A DNA stretch of 64,000 nucleotides, from assembly GCA_963836355.1 (NCBI GenBank), contig CAWIJO010000029.1, positions 408,246 through 472,245 on the forward strand, in the 5' to 3' direction. Of this stretch, positions 54,492 to 62,946 are shown in pieces. Below the pieces are notes generated by a model that searched no databases, was not told the DNA's origin, and was given only the letters and a program-made list of their open reading frames with translations. Position numbers and translations under genes: made by a program. Source of the DNA: Palsa-506 sp963836355 (GTDB lineage Bacteria; Actinomycetota; Actinomycetes; Streptosporangiales; Streptosporangiaceae). The first letter of the stretch is position 1; the number at the start of each line of letters is the position of its first letter.

Positions 54492-56615
54492 CTAACGGCA
54501 ACGGAGACTCAGCAGAAACAGGCTGTAGTGGCGCGGCCCGCCGATCGCGACCGGAATGCGGTAACAGACGCAGCGCGCTTCCGCTGGCAAACCCCTGGTC
54601 CCTTTCTCATCCACAAGCCGTCTTCCGTTCCGGAACCATCCCTTTCCTTCGGCGGCGATACCTTCCAGCACATGCAGGGTGTTGGCCACGTTCGCCGCAT
54701 CAAGCGTGGCCTCGGAGAGCGAATTTTCGTCCTCTCCCTGCCGGATGTCCTCCGGGTCGAGGTCCGTTACGATGACGCTGATCGGGTCTCCGTTCACCAG
54801 CGTGAGCGTGAACTTCTGCTGGATACGAGGCTTGGGCGGGCCACTTCGCGTCAGCGAAACATGGGCGGAGGCAACGGCGTCATAGCGATAGCTGATCCGG
54901 TCGCCCAAACGGAGAGTCACTGCGACGAAGCCGAGATCGGCTGACATCTGGCGCACCCCGTCCGAGGTCAGCACGAACACGATGAGCTTGTACCTGGAGT
55001 ACCTCACCGGGCCGTTGCGCAGCCGTGCGTGCTTGGCCCTCCTGCCTGGTTCTTCGAGGAACGCGTACGTGACGACCTGGCTGCGTGCCAGCTTGTAGTG
55101 ATCCATCGCCTGCGCGAGCAGCACGGTCCGGTCGTGGTCCAGCCAGGCCTCTATCTCCGCGTCGCTCGGACGGTCCTTCAGCCTGTCGGTCCATCGCACG
55201 AACTCCGCCTCGATCTCCGCCAGCCGCTGAGCGGCTTCAACTGTGTCCGCCGTGTGCCGCCTGTCCTCTAGGTCAATCCGGAGCCAGATGCGCCATGCAA
55301 GGACGCCGCTCAGCGCCCCCGCAATCACGCTGACCGCGTCGGTGAGCGGGGAGGTCCGCAGCATGGCGATGGCCACGATGCCGCCGACAACAGCGGTGGC
55401 GATCCCGATCCGGGATTTCCTTAACATGCCGAGCTCAGGGAGAAGCTGATTCTGGTAGTCGTACAGCGTCCCATCGCGCCAGCGGTCCCTGGACTGGCGG
55501 ATCCGGTACCGGATGAGCCAGGCGACTCGTTCGGCGGGGATTCTGCTTTCCCGGTACACCTCAACGATCTCGGCCCTGTCGAACGACCGGATTCCGGCGG
55601 TTGCGGCCTCCCACGCAGCCCTTTCCGCCTTATCGGGCAGGTACTTGGGCGCGTATCGGCGGAACAGCGCATCGACCTTGCCGGCGAATCCCTCGCCGGG
55701 AGAGCGAGACGCGGCTGGCGCCGGCGCCTGAAGCTGCCTGTCCTTCATTCGCCGGCGCTCTGTCAGGAAGCGCAGACCCAGGCCGTTGATCGTGGCGACG
55801 GTACCGCCCGCGAGCCCGGCCGCGTACGCGAGCACGCCAAGCACGGCTCCGTGCCGCAGCAGTTCCCAGCTGAAGTACCCGGCCACCACGGCGAAGATCC
55901 CCGTGCTAGCCCAGGCGGCGAACCGTTCGGCGGGCGTGGTGGACGGGGGCCGTACCGAACGCACGCGCGGATCGATAGGGACCGGCTGGAAGAATTTCCA
56001 TGCCCGGTTCTTTCTGTCGCTGCCTGCCTGCCCGGCCTCTGCCCTGGCCCGTTCACGCCGCCACATGTCGTCTTTGAGCGGACCTTCAAGGAAGAGCTCA
56101 ACATGTGGCAGGAGCAACGCGCGTTGCCTAATACCAAGCCGATCGAATTCACCGACAATAGCTGATATATCGGGTCCCGGGCCTTCCTTCTTCAGCGCGC
56201 CCGCTGATTCGAGGAGCCGGAAGACGAGCCAGGTCCCTTCTGACCACGGATCGTCCGCGTCGCGCGGACTCTGGCTCCTGGTCATGTTCAGTTGATTCAG
56301 ATCCTCATGAGAGAACTGCCGGACGGTCCGGCCGCTGAGCATCGCGACCAGCCAGTGAAAGCGTGCCTCGCTGGTTTTGTAGTCCCCGATCATGGCGTCC
56401 CAGATGAGTTCACGTGCCTTCGTCGCCTTGCCGCTGTTCAGGTTGTTAAGGCCGATCTGGTATTTGTCTTCCGGTGAATCGCCTGGCAAAGCAGTCAGGC
56501 GCACGTCGCCTTCGACGACGATCAGGTCACCGTCGAGGTCGATGGACTGAGCCTGGATGCCGACGCTAGCGCTCCCGCCCGCGACGTTGAACGATGAAGT
56601 TCCCGGGCTGGTCAT
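54492..56615 (-). CDS. Four-helix membrane protein with N-terminal amyloid-like motif
   Basis: The 707-residue product opens with NVAGGSASVGIQAQSIDLDG (residues 10-29), a motif shared with the partner gene's C-terminus. Residues 45-100 resemble a TPR-like helical unit (KYQIGLNNLNSGKATKAREL). Helices at about 233-251 and 256-280, and 402-420 and 426-444, form two membrane hairpins around a charged cytoplasmic segment. The last 200 residues look like a beta-rich domain (RYDAVASAHVSL, KFTLTLVNGDPISVIVTDLD). The ATG at 56615 overlaps the partner's stop by 4 nt, so they are coupled. Not recognised as a named family; likely membrane receptor or executor. Confidence 0.75.
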   Translation of the reverse strand: MTSPGTSSFNVAGGSASVGIQAQSIDLDGDLIVVEGDVRLTALPGDSPEDKYQIGLNNLNSGKATKARELIWDAMIGDYKTSEARFHWLVAMLSGRTVRQFSHEDLNQLNMTRSQSPRDADDPWSEGTWLVFRLLESAGALKKEGPGPDISAIVGEFDRLGIRQRALLLPHVELFLEGPLKDDMWRRERARAEAGQAGSDRKNRAWKFFQPVPIDPRVRSVRPPSTTPAERFAAWASTGIFAVVAGYFSWELLRHGAVLGVLAYAAGLAGGTVATINGLGLRFLTERRRMKDRQLQAPAPAASRSPGEGFAGKVDALFRRYAPKYLPDKAERAAWEAATAGIRSFDRAEIVEVYRESRIPAERVAWLIRYRIRQSRDRWRDGTLYDYQNQLLPELGMLRKSRIGIATAVVGGIVAIAMLRTSPLTDAVSVIAGALSGVLAWRIWLRIDLEDRRHTADTVEAAQRLAEIEAEFVRWTDRLKDRPSDAEIEAWLDHDRTVLLAQAMDHYKLARSQVVTYAFLEEPGRRAKHARLRNGPVRYSRYKLIVFVLTSDGVRQMSADLGFVAVTLRLGDRISYRYDAVASAHVSLTRSGPPKPRIQQKFTLTLVNGDPISVIVTDLDPEDIRQGEDENSLSEATLDAANVANTLHVLEGIAAEGKGWFRNGRRLVDEKGTRGLPAEARCVCYRIPVAIGGPRHYSLFLLSLRCR

Positions 56616-58408
56616 GCCGGGTTCCGGACCGCGGACAGGGGGGCTACCAGGCTCGCCGCGAGGCTGGCGAGATCGCTGAGCACGCCAACCGCCCAGCCGA
56701 GCGCCAGCCGTAGTTTCCCGGGCCTGACAGCGCGATTGCTGGTGGTGCTCAAGGTCGCTGGGCCGGTGCCGAGGTCAGGGCCGAGCCGGATGCCGCCGTG
56801 TATGTTCTGGGCCTGTACTCCAACCCGGGCGTTCCCGGTGGCGATGTTGGTGTTCGTGCTGTCACCTCGTCCTGTCTCGCGGGATCCTGGAGTGCCCTGC
56901 TGATCGTTGCCGAGTTCCCTGGCCAGCGCGGCGGCGAGGGCGATCGCGAAGGCCGCGGCGCTGGCAGCCGCCCGGGGCTGTGATCCGGTGCGGTCGGCCG
57001 CCGCCTTGCCGCCATCGGCCCGGTCACTGATGCCCCGGATCACGACCACGGGGAGCGAGTCGTTGAGGTGCGCTGCCTGCGCGACGCCGGCGGCCTCCAT
57101 TTCGATGGCGCACGCGTCGTTGTAGTGCTCGCGGATCCATCGCGCCTCGGCGGAAAGCATCGAGTCCTGGACGATCTCGCCCGCCGCGATCGGCCCGAAC
57201 ACCACGTTCGCACGTGCCGCGTCGGGCGGTAGCTCCCGCGTCCACTCGCCGGTGCGGCTGAGATGCTGGGCGATCTGCTGTGCGCGGTGGGAGACTTCCC
57301 ACACCCGCGGCCGGGCCTTCAGTCCGTCGTCCTGGCTGGTCCCACCGTGATAGGCGTATACATGCGTCGCCACGACGATGTCGCCGAGAGCGATTGACGG
57401 CCGCAGCGCGCCGGCCACGCCCACAAACAGCAAGGCCGCGGGATCGAATTCCGAGATCGCTCGCTCGGCCAGTACAGCGGCCGCGTGGTTGCCCTTGCCG
57501 ACGAGGGCTAGCGCCACACGGCAGTCGTGGCCCGCTAGCCGCCCGACCTCGAAGCGGGTACCTGCCCTGTGCGATTGCACCTGGATATCGGTCAGCTTGC
57601 CCCTGATCGATTCATACTCCAGGTCGAGGGCGGTGAGAACCACGATGGTCTTCTGCTCGCTCATGACTTTTCCTTCGCCTCGCTTACCGAGAATCGGGGT
57701 GGGGCTGGCGGGCCGCGTCATCGGCGGGTTGAGCACCGTGCCCGGTCCGGCCCGGAAGAGTCGCGCGGGTCGGCCGACCCCGGCCCGCTTGCTCGGACCT
57801 GCCGGGACGACGAAATCGCGGGTGCCCTGGATCTTGCGGTAGAAGTTCCTGGGGTCGAGACGGACATCCCAGACCGTCTCGTAGACCTGCTGCAGCTCTG
57901 AGATGGTGAAGGCCGGCCCACAGAAAGCAGTCGCGACCGCGGAGTACTCAAGCTTCCTCCGCGCACGCTCAACCCCGTCCGCGACGATCCGCTGATGGTC
58001 AAACGCGAGCAGCAGCGATCCGGAGAGCACCTCGTCGGCCGACATCCAGCGCGCGTCCGCGGCATCAGTGCCCGCCACGGGATCCGGCAACCGAGGCGCG
58101 ATCGCCAGGAAGGCCACGGACACCACCCGCCCGCGCGGATCCCGCCCCGGGTCACCGTACACGCCGAACTGCTCCAGGAGCAGAGCGTCGGCGTCCAGCC
58201 CGGCCTCTTCAGACAGCTCCCGCCGGGCCGCGACCGGGATGGGCTCATGCTCGTCGCGCAGGAAACCGCCCGGCAGCGCCATCGCGCCTGCGTATGGCTC
58301 GACACCGCGCTCCACCAGCAGCACCTGCAGGCTCGTCCCGCGCAAAGTAAGGATCACCAAATCGACGGTGAGGAGCACGCTAGGCGGTTGCCATTCATCG
58401 ATGGTCAC
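56612..58408 (-). CDS. NrtR-like Nudix/winged-helix region joined to MTA/SAH-nucleosidase-like effector
   Basis: One frame of 598 residues from GTG 58408. Residues 1-145 are a Nudix domain (ALPGGFLRDEHE, ARRELSEEAGL; one residue more than the standard Nudix spacing). Residues 150-225 are an NrtR-type winged helix (AFTISELQQVYETVWDVRLD, NFYRKIQGTRDFVVP). From residue 249, MSEQKTIVVLTALDLEYESI begins a nucleoside phosphorylase/nucleosidase domain with FVGVAGALRPSIALGDIVVA, AIEMEAAGVAQAA and the catalytic Asp in VIRGISDRADGGK. Residues 521-545 carry NIATGNARVGVQAQNIHGG, then a hydrophobic tail. GAAGGA 7 nt before the internal ATG at 57664 could also give a separate nucleosidase protein. Confidence 0.83.
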   Translation of the reverse strand: MTIDEWQPPSVLLTVDLVILTLRGTSLQVLLVERGVEPYAGAMALPGGFLRDEHEPIPVAARRELSEEAGLDADALLLEQFGVYGDPGRDPRGRVVSVAFLAIAPRLPDPVAGTDAADARWMSADEVLSGSLLLAFDHQRIVADGVERARRKLEYSAVATAFCGPAFTISELQQVYETVWDVRLDPRNFYRKIQGTRDFVVPAGPSKRAGVGRPARLFRAGPGTVLNPPMTRPASPTPILGKRGEGKVMSEQKTIVVLTALDLEYESIRGKLTDIQVQSHRAGTRFEVGRLAGHDCRVALALVGKGNHAAAVLAERAISEFDPAALLFVGVAGALRPSIALGDIVVATHVYAYHGGTSQDDGLKARPRVWEVSHRAQQIAQHLSRTGEWTRELPPDAARANVVFGPIAAGEIVQDSMLSAEARWIREHYNDACAIEMEAAGVAQAAHLNDSLPVVVIRGISDRADGGKAAADRTGSQPRAAASAAAFAIALAAALARELGNDQQGTPGSRETGRGDSTNTNIATGNARVGVQAQNIHGGIRLGPDLGTGPATLSTTSNRAVRPGKLRLALGWAVGVLSDLASLAASLVAPLSAVRNPA

Positions 58409-58420
58409 TCGTCGATTGTC

Positions 58421-58445
58421 ACTTCTTGTCAGAGTGACAGGAAGT
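58421..58445. promoter_or_regulatory. Operator-like inverted repeat before the Nudix gene
   Basis: ACTTCTTGTCA-GAG-TGACAGGAAGT, 10 of 11 positions paired, lies 13 bp before the GTG start. A likely site for self-control by the encoded winged helix. Confidence 0.55.
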
Positions 58446-58817
58446 AACGTGGAGGTTAGCTCATGGTGGCGATGGGTGGGCGACTTCCTAGCGGCGCGGG
58501 ATTCCCGCGCAGGCGTTCCAGTGCACGCTTGCGGAACGGGACGCGATCTTCGAGCACGCGGCCCGGGCAGGCTGGAGCCGCCGCTAAGAACATCCAGTGC
58601 TCCGCCTCCAGTGACCCCGCTGCCGCGGCGGATGCGGCGTAGGCGGCAGCCGACGCCTTGCATGTCGCGGCGCGAATCCTACACAGCCCGCAACTGCGCC
58701 GCGTGGCAGGCAGCTACGACCGCACTGCCGCGCGGTATGCCCAGATCCCGCGCCATCCGTGAGGGGAACCAGCCGCGCACCGGCCAAGTGCCGGCTGTGT
58801 TGAACAATGCCGTCTTG
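58446..58817. other. Gene-free stretch before right island end
   Basis: No convincing gene on either strand. Reading frames here are short, Arg/Pro-rich and lack start signals. A promoter for the minus-strand pair is probably at its left edge. Confidence 0.4.
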
Positions 58818-58893
58818 GCCCTCTCAAGGCGGTGGCGCCGGTTCAAATCCGGTCGGGGCTACTGGAGTAGCAGCAGGTCAGGGGCCTGATCGC
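58818..58893 (+). repeat. Right direct repeat (attR), tRNA-Glu 3' fragment
   Basis: Identical to 41828-41903. It starts in the anticodon arm and has no 5' half, so it is not a working tRNA. Similarity to the left side continues more weakly to about 59035. Confidence 0.85.
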
Positions 58894-59068
58894 TGGTCAC
58901 GGCGGTCAGGCCCTTGATCATCTGTCCGTCGTTCGTCCGTGAGTTCTGCCGTCATCGGGCGGTAGCGGGCGCTACTGGATGAGGGTCATCGGCACTCATG
59001 CGGGGCCAGCCCGGGCGGGCGTGAACATCGCAGCATGAGAATTCGCGCACGTGGATCGGGGCTAAGCC

Positions 59069-59310
59069 TTAGTCCGGTCTTGGCCCTACGAACGTGCCTC
59101 GCTGCGGCACCGTGAACACAAGTCCCTCGTCTCGCAGGACAGCTATCGCGTGCCGCACAGTGTCTCTGCCTACCTCGTAGGTCTGCGCTAGCGCAGACTC
59201 GCTCGGCAGCCGGTCAAGGCTGGCCAGCAATCTCCCGGACGTTCGAGACCAGGAGATAGCGATGCTCAGCAGTGAATATCAGGCCGCGCTCGACAGCCTG
59301 CAGGGCGCGG
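59069..59310 (-). pseudogene. Truncated gntR joined to 5' end of the small gene
   Basis: 59069-59228 is nearly identical to 51061-51220 (the C-terminal two thirds of the GntR gene, minus strand). It is joined directly to a copy of 51390-51450, the promoter and first codons of the divergent small gene on the plus strand. About 170 bp including the gntR start were deleted. 59311-59465 shows no gene. Confidence 0.75.
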
Positions 59311-59465
59311 TGGCTTCCCGCTCCACGAGCAGGCCGCGCTCGAAGCAGGCTCCGGCGCGCACAGAGCACGGTTTAGATTCGCTGGTCATGCGCGCTCCGG
59401 CCGCTCGGGCAGGCCATGTTGCGCGCCGCTAGCCGCGCCCCTTCTACCTGGGCGTGGCACAGTGA

Positions 59466-59790
59466 CCCGCCAGGACAGGATGGCCGGCGCAGCTGGATGA
59501 CCTCGGCGTCGCACGGCCCTGCGCGCTGTGGGTCTGCGGCACCGCTGACCTGCGGGCCAGCTGCGAGAAGTCGCTGGCCGTCGTCGGCGCCCGGGCCGCC
59601 ACCGCCTACGGCAAGCATGCCGCCACCTCCATCGCGGCGGACCTGGCAAGGCATGGCTGGGCTGTTATCTCCGGCGCCACCTACGGCATCGACGCCGCCG
59701 CCCACCACGGCGCCCTGCCCGCCAGCGGCGCAACCATCACCGTGCTGGCCTGCGGTCCCGACGTCCCCTGCCCCCGCGCGCAGGCCGGCG
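59466..59790 (+). pseudogene. dprA central fragment
   Basis: GWPAQLDDLGVARPCALWVC, KSLAVVGARAATAYGKHAAT, RHGWAVISGATYGIDAAAHH and ITVLACGPDVPCPR match the Rossmann-like DNA-binding core of DprA, including the GxxGxD-type loop. The frame has no start codon, and after about 59790 homology ends although the frame runs to 59855. The C-terminal third is missing; a different dprA end piece lies at 50219. Confidence 0.7.
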
Positions 59791-59906
59791 CGGACCAAGG
59801 GTTGTGCCAGCACGGCAAAAGAGCTACAAGGAAATGTCAGGATCCAACCTGCTAGTTGAATAATCGGCAAGCCGGGTGGCTCGCTTTCGAGGGCCTGGAG
59901 GTGATC

Positions 59907-61748
59907 ATGGAGACCCGCGCAACAGGGCCGTTGTTCGCCTCGCCGAGCATCGTCGCCGAGACGGCTGGCGTGAATGCCGATGACGGCAGCGTGGTACTTC
60001 GCTCGGCCGATCCGCTGGGCGCCTATCCCGCCACCGTGATGCACAGCGTGCGGGCGTGGGCCGCCGTGAACCCGCACCATCGGCTGGTTGCCGAACGCGG
60101 GCCTGGCGGAGCGTGGCGTAGTTGCAGCTACGGCGCGGCGGTAGCGGCAGCTGATGCGATCGGCCAGGCGCTGCTAGCTCGCGGGCTTGGCCCGGACCGG
60201 CCGCTGCTGGTCCTGTCCGGCAACAGCGTCGATCACCTGCTGATGACACTGGGGGCGATGACCGCTGGCGTTCCGGTCGCACCCGCCAGCGTCGCGTACT
60301 CGCTGCAAAGCCGCGACCATGCGCGCATCCGGGCCATCGCCGAACTGATCCGTCCGGGCGCGGTGTTCGCCGAGGATGCTGACCTGTTCGCAGCGGCCCT
60401 TGATGCGGTCGCCAGCGTGCCGGCCATCGTGACCGCGGGCCGCAGGCCGGGAGCCGAGCGACTTGACCAGCTCTTGACCACTGTCCCCGGCCAGGCAGCC
60501 GCAGCCGCGTTCGACGCCGTCGACGGGGATGCGGTGGCCAAGATCCTGTTCACCTCCGGCTCGACCGGGACGCCGAAGGGCGTGCTCAACACCCACCGGA
60601 TGCTAGCCGCTGATCAGCAGATGATGCGGCAGGTGTGGCCGTTCCTCACTGGCGAGCGTCCGGTGATCGTCGACTGGCTGCCGTGGAGCCACACCTTCGG
60701 CGGCAACCACAACCTGAACATGATGCTTACCTCCGGTGGGACGCTCTACGTGGACGCGGGGCGCCCGGCGCCGGGCATGTTCGCGCAGACGATCGCGAAC
60801 CTCACCGAGGTGCCGCCGACCATGTACTTCAACGTCCCGGCCGGATACGCGCAGCTCGTGCCGGCCCTGGAGGCAGATCCGGTCTTTGCGGCGCGCTTCT
60901 TCTCCCGGCTGCGGCTGATGTTCAACGCCGCAGCGGCGCTGCCGGCTGCGCTGCGTGGCCGGCTCGGCGAGTTGGCGGCGCGCAGCGCCGGTCGCGAGGT
61001 TCCGGTCACCGGATCGTGGGGCGCGACCGAGACCGCTCCGGCGGTGACGACAGCGCACTTCGACTACGCTGACGCCCGCTGCATCGGCGTGCCGTTGCCG
61101 GGCACGGAGGTGAAGCTCGTGCCGGCCGAGGGCGCGTACGAGATCCGGGTAAAGGGCCCGATAGTGACGCCGGGCTACTTCGCGCGGCCGGACCTGGACG
61201 CGGCAGCATTCGACGGGCAGGGCTTTTACTGCTCCGGTGACGCCGTTGTCCCCGCCGACCCTGAAGATCCGAACGCCGGCCTGGTGTTCCGGGGACGCAT
61301 CGCGGAGGACTTCAAACTCACGACCGGCACGTACGTGCGGGTCGGCGCGGTCCGCACGGCGTTGCTGTCGGCTACGCCGATGCTGTCCGATGTGGTGATC
61401 GCGGGCGAGAACCGCGAGTTCGCGTGCGCGCTGGCCTGGCTGAATTCCACCGAAACAGTCAAGGTGGTCGGCGAGGAACCGCAAGCACAGGGCGAGCTGA
61501 TCGTGCACGAGATCGTACACACCACGCTCGCGCAGGTCCTGGCTGACCACAACGCCGCAGTGGGCTCAGCTGCCCGCATCGAGCGGCTCGTGGTGATGGC
61601 CCACCCCGCCGACATGGACGGCGGCGAGATCACCGACAAGGGTTACGTTAACCAGCGGCAAGTCCTCGTCAACCGGTCAACGCTGGTCGAGCTGCTCTAC
61701 CTCCAGCCAGCACCAGCCGACGTCATCGTCGCAGGAAGGACTGTGTGA
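59907..61748 (+). CDS. Feruloyl-CoA synthase-type acyl-CoA ligase
   Basis: The 613-residue product is an AMP-forming ligase. The P-loop is KILFTSGSTGTPKGVLNTH, with VIVDWLPWSHTFGGNHNLNM, GSWGATETAPAVTTAHFD, YCSGDAVVPADP and FKLTTGTYVRVGAVRTALL. The TFGGNHNLN and SWGATETAP features point to the aryl/feruloyl-CoA synthase branch rather than acetyl-CoA synthetase. GGAGG 5 nt before the ATG at 59907 fixes the start. It is followed, with a one-base overlap, by a thiolase-like gene and then boxC, so it probably activates an aromatic acid for degradation. Confidence 0.87.
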   Translation: METRATGPLFASPSIVAETAGVNADDGSVVLRSADPLGAYPATVMHSVRAWAAVNPHHRLVAERGPGGAWRSCSYGAAVAAADAIGQALLARGLGPDRPLLVLSGNSVDHLLMTLGAMTAGVPVAPASVAYSLQSRDHARIRAIAELIRPGAVFAEDADLFAAALDAVASVPAIVTAGRRPGAERLDQLLTTVPGQAAAAAFDAVDGDAVAKILFTSGSTGTPKGVLNTHRMLAADQQMMRQVWPFLTGERPVIVDWLPWSHTFGGNHNLNMMLTSGGTLYVDAGRPAPGMFAQTIANLTEVPPTMYFNVPAGYAQLVPALEADPVFAARFFSRLRLMFNAAAALPAALRGRLGELAARSAGREVPVTGSWGATETAPAVTTAHFDYADARCIGVPLPGTEVKLVPAEGAYEIRVKGPIVTPGYFARPDLDAAAFDGQGFYCSGDAVVPADPEDPNAGLVFRGRIAEDFKLTTGTYVRVGAVRTALLSATPMLSDVVIAGENREFACALAWLNSTETVKVVGEEPQAQGELIVHEIVHTTLAQVLADHNAAVGSAARIERLVVMAHPADMDGGEITDKGYVNQRQVLVNRSTLVELLYLQPAPADVIVAGRTV

Positions 61749-62938
61749 TGCGGTACGAGAATGTCGCGATTCCGGCCGGGCTGGCGTGGAGCTCGCCATT
61801 CACCAAGTGGCAGGGCTCGCTGGCGGAGGTATCCAGCCTCGATCTCGCCGCCGACGTCACCGCCCGGGCCCTGGTGGAGCGGCATGTCGACGCTGGCCAG
61901 CTCGACGGCCTGGTGCTGGGTTGGACGATCCCGCAGCCGGACATCTTCTACGGCGCCCCGACGCTGGCGGCGCGGCTTGGCGCCGGAGCAGTGAGCGGCC
62001 CGATGATCAGCCAGGCCTGCGCAACGTCAGTTGCGTGCCTGGCCGCAGCCGCCGGCGCGGTCGCGACCGGTGCGGGCCTCCAGCTTGTGGTCACCACTGA
62101 TCGCACCAGCAACGGGCCGCAGCTGCTGTATCCGGCACCGTCGGCGATGGGCGGCGCACCGATTTGTTCCAACTGGGTGCTGGACAGCTTCGCACGTGAC
62201 CCGTGGGCAGGTACCTCGATGTTGGCAGCGGGCGAGAACGTGGCTGCCGAGTCCTCGATATCCCGCGGCGACCTCGATGAGCTGGCTGTCCTGCGGTCCA
62301 GCCAGTACCAGAAGGCGCTGGCAGACGACCGAGCCTTCCAGCGCCGGTACATGGTGGAGGTCCAGATCCCGCAGCGCCGTAAACCGCCGCGGGTGATAGC
62401 CGCCGACGAGGGCGTGCGGCCCATGGTGCTCGACGAGATCAGCGGGCTGCCGTCGGCGTCCCCGGATGGACTGCACACCTTCGCCACCCAGACCCACCCT
62501 GCCGATGGCACCGCCGGTGCCCTGGTCACCACGCTCGACGAGGCTCGTGAGCTAGCCAGGGGCGCCGGCGTGGCGCAAATCCTCGCGACCGGGTTCGCGC
62601 GGGTGGCACCGAGCCATATGCCCCAGGCACCGGTCCCGGCGGCTAGCGCGGCCCTCGAGGCCGCGGGTCTGACGATCGGCCAGATGGACGCGGTGACCAC
62701 GCACAATCCATTCGCGGTGAACGACATCTACTTTTCCCGCCAGACAGGCTTTCCGCTGCACCGGATGAACTCCTACGGCTGCAGCCTGATCTTCGGTCAC
62801 CCGCAGGGCCCGACTGGCCTGCGCTCGCTCGCCGAACTGATCGAGGAGCTGCGCCAGCGCGGCGGTGGCATCGGCCTGTTCACCGGCTGCGCCGCCGGAG
62901 ACTCCGGGGCGGCAGTCGTGCTTCGGGTAACAGATTGA
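61748..62938 (+). CDS. Thiolase-family acetyl-CoA acetyltransferase-like protein
   Basis: The 396-residue product has the thiolase fold. The nucleophile Cys appears in MISQACATSVACLAAAAGAV. The His regions are VTTHNPFAVND and SYGCSLIFGHPQGPTGLRSL, and the second Cys is in LFTGCAAGDSGAAVVL. Spacing differs from standard thiolases, so substrate range may be unusual. ATG 61748 overlaps the ligase stop (TGATG). The next gene starts 8 nt after the stop. In this operon it may cleave a beta-ketoacyl-CoA formed in aromatic-acid breakdown. Confidence 0.83.
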   Translation: MRYENVAIPAGLAWSSPFTKWQGSLAEVSSLDLAADVTARALVERHVDAGQLDGLVLGWTIPQPDIFYGAPTLAARLGAGAVSGPMISQACATSVACLAAAAGAVATGAGLQLVVTTDRTSNGPQLLYPAPSAMGGAPICSNWVLDSFARDPWAGTSMLAAGENVAAESSISRGDLDELAVLRSSQYQKALADDRAFQRRYMVEVQIPQRRKPPRVIAADEGVRPMVLDEISGLPSASPDGLHTFATQTHPADGTAGALVTTLDEARELARGAGVAQILATGFARVAPSHMPQAPVPAASAALEAAGLTIGQMDAVTTHNPFAVNDIYFSRQTGFPLHRMNSYGCSLIFGHPQGPTGLRSLAELIEELRQRGGGIGLFTGCAAGDSGAAVVLRVTD

Positions 62939-62946
62939 GGGTGACC

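Larger units (their letters stand above)
41828..58893. mobile_element. 17 kb island integrated in tRNA-Glu
   Basis: Bounded by 76-bp direct repeats of the tRNA 3' end, the usual mark of tyrosine-recombinase integration. Content is accessory: two transposase genes, lsr2, tetR and dprA remnants, a GntR regulator, an Asp23-ECF sigma module and a nucleosidase-membrane protein pair. No integrase, replication or conjugation gene was recognised, so it looks immobile or dependent on a helper. A diverged internal copy of the boundary sequence at 50878 suggests two elements stacked at one site. Confidence 0.72.

Noticed and set aside
58820..58870. Second tRNA-Glu gene
   Set aside because: Only the part from the anticodon arm onward is present; it is the attR copy.
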